Shown here: in pieces, positions 60,098 to 64,000 of the stretch
Layout: every line of letters starts with the position of its first letter
Position numbering within the stretch: position 1 is the first letter of the stretch
Source: Candidatus Leptovillus gracilis
Lineage (GTDB): Bacteria; Chloroflexota; Anaerolineae; Promineifilales; Promineifilaceae
DNA: 64,000 bases
Reading direction: 5' to 3'
NCBI GenBank assembly: GCA_016716065.1
Contig: JADJXA010000001.1
Span: 744,001-808,000, forward strand
Made by a program: the position numbers and the translations under genes
The notes under the pieces: generated by a model
What the model saw: only the letters and a program-made list of their open reading frames with translations
Told to the model about the DNA's origin: nothing
Databases searched by the model: none

Positions 60098-60877
60098 ATG
60101 CAACCTTATCTGTCCGTTATTATCCCGGCTTACACGGAAGAGAAACGCATTGGCAAAACCCTGGTGGCCGCCCATGCTTACCTATCGGCGCAGCCCTTCA
60201 CCTGGGAACTGCTGGTGGTGCTGGATGGACCACGAGACAAAACGCCGCAGATTGTAGCCGACTTTGCCGCCGACAAAGCCAACATCCGCTGGATTGACCG
60301 CCCGCAAAATCGGGGCAAGGGCTACACCGTGCGCCAGGGCATGTTAGCCGCCACCGGCAAAATTCGCCTCTTCACCGACGCCGACAATTCCACCGACATC
60401 AGTCATTTCGACAAGATGAAGCCGCTGTTTGACCAGGGCGCACAGGTGGTCATCGCCTCGCGGGATGGCAAAGATGCGCCAGCGGCGCGCCAGTCTGTAC
60501 CGCAGCCCTGGCCCAAACGTTTTTTGGGTAACGCCGGCAATTTGTTTATCCAGTTGATGGTCGTGCCGGGCATTTGGGATACGCGCTGCGGCTTCAAGGC
60601 GTTTTCGGCCGAGGCGGCGCAGCGGGTGTTTGCCGTGGCGCGCATGGATGGCTGGAGTTTCGACGATGAGTCGCTGGCGTTGGCCCGCCGCTTTGGCTAC
60701 GAAATCCAGGTCGTCGGCGCGGATTGGACCGACGCCGAGGGTACGCACGTGAGCAAGCTGGACTATCTGAAGAACATCATCGAAGCGGTGCGCATTCGTT
60801 GGTATTTGCTGACCGGCGTATACAACCACCCGGCAGAGATGATTGATTTGTCTACTGTCACCATTCACCATACCTGA
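60098..60877 (+). CDS. Dolichyl/polyprenyl-phosphate glycosyltransferase-like (GT2)
   Basis: About 259 residues, like ALG5/DPM-type enzymes: LSVIIPAYTEEKRIGKTL, NRGKGYTVRQGMLAATG, LFTDADNSTDISHF (DxD), and RCGFKAFSAEAAQRVF with DGWSFDDESLALARR (catalytic ED region). No C-terminal membrane helices are seen. It would transfer a sugar to a lipid carrier. The start may be ATG 60077 instead; 60098 sits closer to a purine-rich AGAAGAG. Confidence 0.78.
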   Translation: MQPYLSVIIPAYTEEKRIGKTLVAAHAYLSAQPFTWELLVVLDGPRDKTPQIVADFAADKANIRWIDRPQNRGKGYTVRQGMLAATGKIRLFTDADNSTDISHFDKMKPLFDQGAQVVIASRDGKDAPAARQSVPQPWPKRFLGNAGNLFIQLMVVPGIWDTRCGFKAFSAEAAQRVFAVARMDGWSFDDESLALARRFGYEIQVVGADWTDAEGTHVSKLDYLKNIIEAVRIRWYLLTGVYNHPAEMIDLSTVTIHHT

Positions 60878-60882
60878 TTGCT

Positions 60883-61593
60883 GTGGCGACGCTGGAACTG
60901 GAAACGGCCGTTCTCGCCACCACCCCTTACCGCCACATCGCCGGTATAGACGAAGCGGGGCGCGGCGCATTGGCCGGGCCGGTGGCCGCCGCCGCCGTTA
61001 TTCTCCCCCTCAACAATCCCCTGGCTTTAATCGAACTGCAAGAGGTGAACGACTCGAAGCAGTTGACCGCCCACATGCGCGAACGGCTCTTTGGCCGCAT
61101 CACGCGATACGCCCTGGCCTACGGCATTGGGCTGGAACCGGCCGAGGTGATTGACGAGGTAGGCATTATGGCGGCCACAAAACGGGCGATGGGCACGGCC
61201 GTTGCCCAACTAAACCCGGCGGCAGACTATTTGTTGATAGACGGCCGTATCCGCCTGCAAACCATCCCCCTGCCGCAGCAAGCCGTCGTGCGCGGTGACG
61301 CCCTCAGCCTCAGCATCGCTGCCGCTTCCATCCTGGCGAAAGTGACCCGCGACCGGCTGATGGTCGAGCTAGACCCCTTCTATCCCCAATACAACTTTCA
61401 GCAGCACAAAGGATACGGCACGACGCAGCACCTGGCGGCGTTGGCGCGATTTGGCCCCTGTCCGGTTCACCGCCATAGTTTTGCGCCGATCAAACGGCCG
61501 CTGCTGCCAAACACTGGCCGTTTCGGCGGAATCCTCCTTCTGCCAACTGGCCGCAAGAATGCCCTGTTTATCTGGCGGTTGAGTAAATCATAA
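60883..61593 (+). CDS. rnhB: Ribonuclease HII
   Basis: A 236-residue RNase HII: IAGIDEAGRGALAGPVAAAAV holds the DEG-type acidic pair, NDSKQLTAHMRERLF, ILAKVTRDRLM with the later acidic residue, and HKGYGTTQHLAAL. It removes RNA primers and single ribonucleotides from DNA. GTG 60883 follows the glycosyltransferase stop by 5 bases. The last 25 residues extend beyond the usual family end. Confidence 0.93.
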   Translation: MATLELETAVLATTPYRHIAGIDEAGRGALAGPVAAAAVILPLNNPLALIELQEVNDSKQLTAHMRERLFGRITRYALAYGIGLEPAEVIDEVGIMAATKRAMGTAVAQLNPAADYLLIDGRIRLQTIPLPQQAVVRGDALSLSIAAASILAKVTRDRLMVELDPFYPQYNFQQHKGYGTTQHLAALARFGPCPVHRHSFAPIKRPLLPNTGRFGGILLLPTGRKNALFIWRLSKS

Positions 61594-61643
61594 ACGGCCG
61601 TTGCCAGAATAGTTCGGCGGCGTATAATTCTATCTATTACTAA

Positions 61644-62237
61644 ATGACTGACGAAGAGAAGGTAGGCTTCATGCCACAACACCCATCGTGGTTAGATGAT
61701 CCGGAAAAACGAGAACACTGGGTCAGCTTTATCCAGTCGCTCGACCCCACCATTGAAGCGCCCGCCGTGCGCCTGATGGACGAACTGCGCCTGGTGAGCA
61801 AAACCATCTACCATCTGGGCGAATCGAGTGTGGACGAGGCCGGGCGCTCCTTCGCCCAGTACCGGGTACTCATCTACCTCTTCTTTGCCGAGCAGATGGG
61901 GGAGCGGCAAAACCTGAACCCTTCGGAAATCAGCGAGCGCCACGGCGTCAGCCGCAACACGGCCAGCGCCCTGATTCGCACCCTGGAGGAAGATGGCCTG
62001 GTAGAACGCAGCCTGGATGAAGACGATCGCCGCAAGTTCAACATCGGCCTGACCGACGAAGGGCGCGAACTGGTACGCGAACATGCGCGCCAACATTTCC
62101 AAACTATCGGCCGCTGTTTCCACGCCCTGACACCGGCCGAACAGCAGACCGCCCTAAGCCAACTTTTGCACAAAATCAACCAACCCAGGCATCGGCCGTT
62201 GGCCGTAAGCCGTAATCCTGTAATCCGTTGTCCGTAA
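61644..62237 (+). CDS. MarR-family transcriptional regulator
   Basis: A 197-residue winged-helix protein. The DNA-binding core is LNPSEISERHGVSRNTASAL followed by RTLEEDGLVERSLDEDDRRK, the MarR wing. Residues 1-75 add an N-terminal helical extension. The tail (PLAVSRNPVIRCP) is encoded by a CCGTAATCC tandem repeat and is probably not conserved. It sits 24 bases before an ABC exporter, which it probably represses. Confidence 0.85.
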   Translation: MTDEEKVGFMPQHPSWLDDPEKREHWVSFIQSLDPTIEAPAVRLMDELRLVSKTIYHLGESSVDEAGRSFAQYRVLIYLFFAEQMGERQNLNPSEISERHGVSRNTASALIRTLEEDGLVERSLDEDDRRKFNIGLTDEGRELVREHARQHFQTIGRCFHALTPAEQQTALSQLLHKINQPRHRPLAVSRNPVIRCP

Positions 62238-62254
62238 TCCGTAATCTCTCAGGA
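62206..62254. repeat. Tandem repeat CCGTAATCC / CCGTAAGC
   Basis: About five units cover the 3' end of the MarR gene and the spacer before the ABC exporter's AGGAG. Confidence 0.75.
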
Positions 62255-62261
62255 GACTTCG

Positions 62262-64000
62262 ATGCAATTAGCTCAAGAACCAAAACAAAGACGGGGAAAA
62301 GGCAACGGCCGTCCCCGCGACAATTCACTCAGCCGCGCCGTGCGCTACGTGGGGGTGTATCCGAGGCTGGCAATAACGGCCGTTATCACCCTCATCATCG
62401 CCACCGCCGCCCAACTGGCCGTGCCCCAGTTGGTGCAAAACATCATAGACACCATCGTCACCAACAGCGCCAACAAAACCATTCTCGACCTGCCGCCCGG
62501 CGTGCAGCAGATTGCGGCGCAACGCCTGGGCCTGGACCTGGCCGCTATGCAGCTAGACCTGGACAACGCCCTGACCGCTCTGTTTTACGCGACAACGGCC
62601 GTTGTCCTCTTCGCCATCGCCCGCGGCCTCTTCACCTTCGCCCACACCTACCTCTCCCAGGCGCTGTCCGAAAACATCGCCTTCGAGCTGCGCCAGGATT
62701 TGTTCAACAAAATCCAGCGCCTCAGCTTCAGCTACCACGACAAAAACCGCACCGGTCAACTCATGATCCGCGCCACCGACGACGTAGAAAAGCTGCGCCT
62801 TTTTCTCGGCCAGGGGCTGCTCATGGCCCTGCAAGCCTTCATTTTACTTACCGGCACACTCATCATCCTCATGCTCACCAACTTCAAGCTGACACTGGTG
62901 ATTTTGCCGGTGCTGCCCATCGCCCTGTTCATCTTCATGGGCTTCGGCGCGGCCATACAGCCCCTTTTCCGCGAGGTGCAAATTCGCCTTTCCAAAGTCA
63001 ACACCATCCTGCAGGAAAACCTGGCCGGCCTCAAAGTCGTCAAATCCTTCGCCAGCGAACCACGCGAACAAGCGCGTTTTGGCGCAAGCATCGATTCGGA
63101 ACTAGAGCAGCGCATCCGTATCAGCCGCACCTTCTCTTTTCTGTTCCCGTTTATCTTCCTGGTCGCCAATCTAGGCCAGGCCGCCATTCTCTACTTCGGG
63201 GGCGTACAAATTGTGGAAGGCAGTCTGACGCTGGGCGAATGGCAAAAATTCAGTCTCTACCTCACCTTCGTCTTCATCCCCATGGGCCAACTGGGTATGA
63301 TCATCAACCTGATGGCCCAGGCTGCGGCCAGCGCCACCCGCGTCTTCGAGATTTTGGACGCCAAAAACGATGTGGAAAACAAACCTGGGGCGCTGGAATT
63401 GGCGACGGTAGACGGCCGTGTTGAATTCGATAACGTCACCTTCCGCTACTTCAGCGGCGGCGAACCGGTCCTCAGCGACATCAGCTTCAGCGCCGAACCC
63501 GGCCAGACCATCGCCCTGCTCGGTTCCACCGGCAGCGGCAAATCCACCGTCATCAACCTGATCCCCCGCTTCTATGATGTTAGCGAAGGGCGCATCCTGG
63601 TAGACGGCCACGACGTGCGCGATGTAACCATCGAAAGCCTGCGCCAGAAAATCGGCATCGTCCTGCAAGAAACCACCCTCTTCAGCGGGACCATCCGCGA
63701 CAACATCGCCTTTGGTCGCCCCGACGCCAGCGATGAGGAAGTGATCGCCGCCGCGCAGGCCGCCGCCGCCCACGATTTCATCGTCGGCTTCCCCGAAGGC
63801 TACGACACGCCGGTCGGCGAACGCGGTTCCACTCTCAGCGGCGGGCAAAAACAGCGCATCGCCATCGCCCGCGCCCTGCTGATGGACCCCCACATCCTCA
63901 TCCTGGACGACTCCACCAGCAGCGTAGACTTGAACACCGAATACCTGATTCAGCAAGCGTTGGACAAACTGATGCACGGCCGTACCAGTTTCGTCATCGC
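62262..64000 (+). CDS. ABC exporter, MsbA/multidrug type (cut by window end)
   Basis: ATG 62262 after AGGAGACTTCG opens a frame that runs off the right edge (579 codons seen). Residues about 25-340 are a six-helix transmembrane domain, with an unusually long loop between helices 1 and 2 (about 65-105). Residues about 365-579 are the ATPase: Walker A GSTGSGKST, Q-loop VLQETTLFSGT, signature STLSGGQKQRIAIARAL and Walker B HILILDDSTSSVD (Asp in place of the usual catalytic Glu). Such half-transporters export lipids, drugs or peptides as dimers; DDS at Walker B suggests a degenerate site working with a partner half encoded next (inference). Confidence 0.9.
   Translation, partial: MQLAQEPKQRRGKGNGRPRDNSLSRAVRYVGVYPRLAITAVITLIIATAAQLAVPQLVQNIIDTIVTNSANKTILDLPPGVQQIAAQRLGLDLAAMQLDLDNALTALFYATTAVVLFAIARGLFTFAHTYLSQALSENIAFELRQDLFNKIQRLSFSYHDKNRTGQLMIRATDDVEKLRLFLGQGLLMALQAFILLTGTLIILMLTNFKLTLVILPVLPIALFIFMGFGAAIQPLFREVQIRLSKVNTILQENLAGLKVVKSFASEPREQARFGASIDSELEQRIRISRTFSFLFPFIFLVANLGQAAILYFGGVQIVEGSLTLGEWQKFSLYLTFVFIPMGQLGMIINLMAQAAASATRVFEILDAKNDVENKPGALELATVDGRVEFDNVTFRYFSGGEPVLSDISFSAEPGQTIALLGSTGSGKSTVINLIPRFYDVSEGRILVDGHDVRDVTIESLRQKIGIVLQETTLFSGTIRDNIAFGRPDASDEEVIAAAQAAAAHDFIVGFPEGYDTPVGERGSTLSGGQKQRIAIARALLMDPHILILDDSTSSVDLNTEYLIQQALDKLMHGRTSFVI

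Noticed and set aside
62228..63424. 398-codon + strand frame over the ABC exporter
   Set aside because: Arg/His/Pro-rich composition and no family match; the exporter frame starting at 62262 covers it with clear motifs and runs off the window.
1..64000. tRNA or rRNA genes
   Set aside because: No cloverleaf with a T-loop GTTCRA and acceptor stem, and no rRNA-like conserved block, was seen in any gap inspected by eye.

Overview
The window looks like a chromosomal segment of a GC-rich bacterium, most probably a Chloroflexota (Anaerolineae/Caldilineae-like). This is an inference from gene content: a dcw cluster without murE that runs straight into nrdR and a B12-dependent class II ribonucleotide reductase, a sortase with an LPxTG-like substrate, Thr/Pro-rich sulfatase-modifying-factor proteins, and LTD/DUF11/PLD secreted proteins. 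No tRNA, rRNA, CRISPR array or transposase gene was seen. A striking genome-wide signature is the octamer palindrome ACGGCCGT, which recurs throughout the window, mostly inside genes.

Layout. 1-5000: a sortase tail and its probable substrate, a VAT-1-like oxidoreductase, a DtxR/MntR-type regulator, and a membrane protein joining an ATPase to a sulfatase-modifying-factor domain. 4973-5616: an intergenic block with a hairpin repeat, a 14-bp inverted repeat and a roughly 350-nt candidate structured RNA of unknown family. 5617-14544 (minus strand): one long operon that starts with a promoter and a clear fluoride riboswitch plus terminator. It runs through an uncharacterised protein, a zinc-ribbon HEAT protein, a DUF6062-like protein, a frameshifted dynamin-like GTPase, a truncated MFS gene and two MutS-family ATPases, and ends with the fluoride channel CrcB/FluC and a DUF190-CBS protein. 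14622-19013: a metal/cofactor ABC importer with a PadR regulator; its ATPase carries an extra NTPase domain. 19154-25900: acetyltransferases, a HAD phosphatase, a short leader-like ORF with tandem terminators, an unusual three-domain PLP enzyme/dehydrogenase/ParB-like fusion, a receiver protein and a Trm112-like protein.

26162-28347: prfC, then a thioredoxin-fold AhpC/TSA gene whose CxxC motif is interrupted by an in-frame TGA at the first cysteine, so it is a candidate selenoprotein. 28536-49455: the division and cell-wall cluster mraZ-rsmH-ftsL-ftsI-murF-mraY-murD-ftsW-murG-cvpA-like-murC-murB-ddl-ftsQ-ftsA-ftsZ, then nrdR and nrdJ. 49700-54300: an orphan RiPP-like precursor peptide with a strong promoter, a large secreted LTD/PLD protein and a possible MITE. 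54254-64000: a membrane protein, trmD, an L,D-transpeptidase, a frameshifted dTDP-4-dehydrorhamnose reductase, two glycosyltransferases, rnhB, a MarR regulator and an ABC exporter cut by the window end.

Intergenic DNA is unusual. Three copies of one 15-bp-arm hairpin are present, and many gaps consist of short tandem repeats of 7-10 bp whose unit differs from gap to gap and which often fold back on themselves. Three genes (GTPase, MFS, rfbD) are visibly broken.
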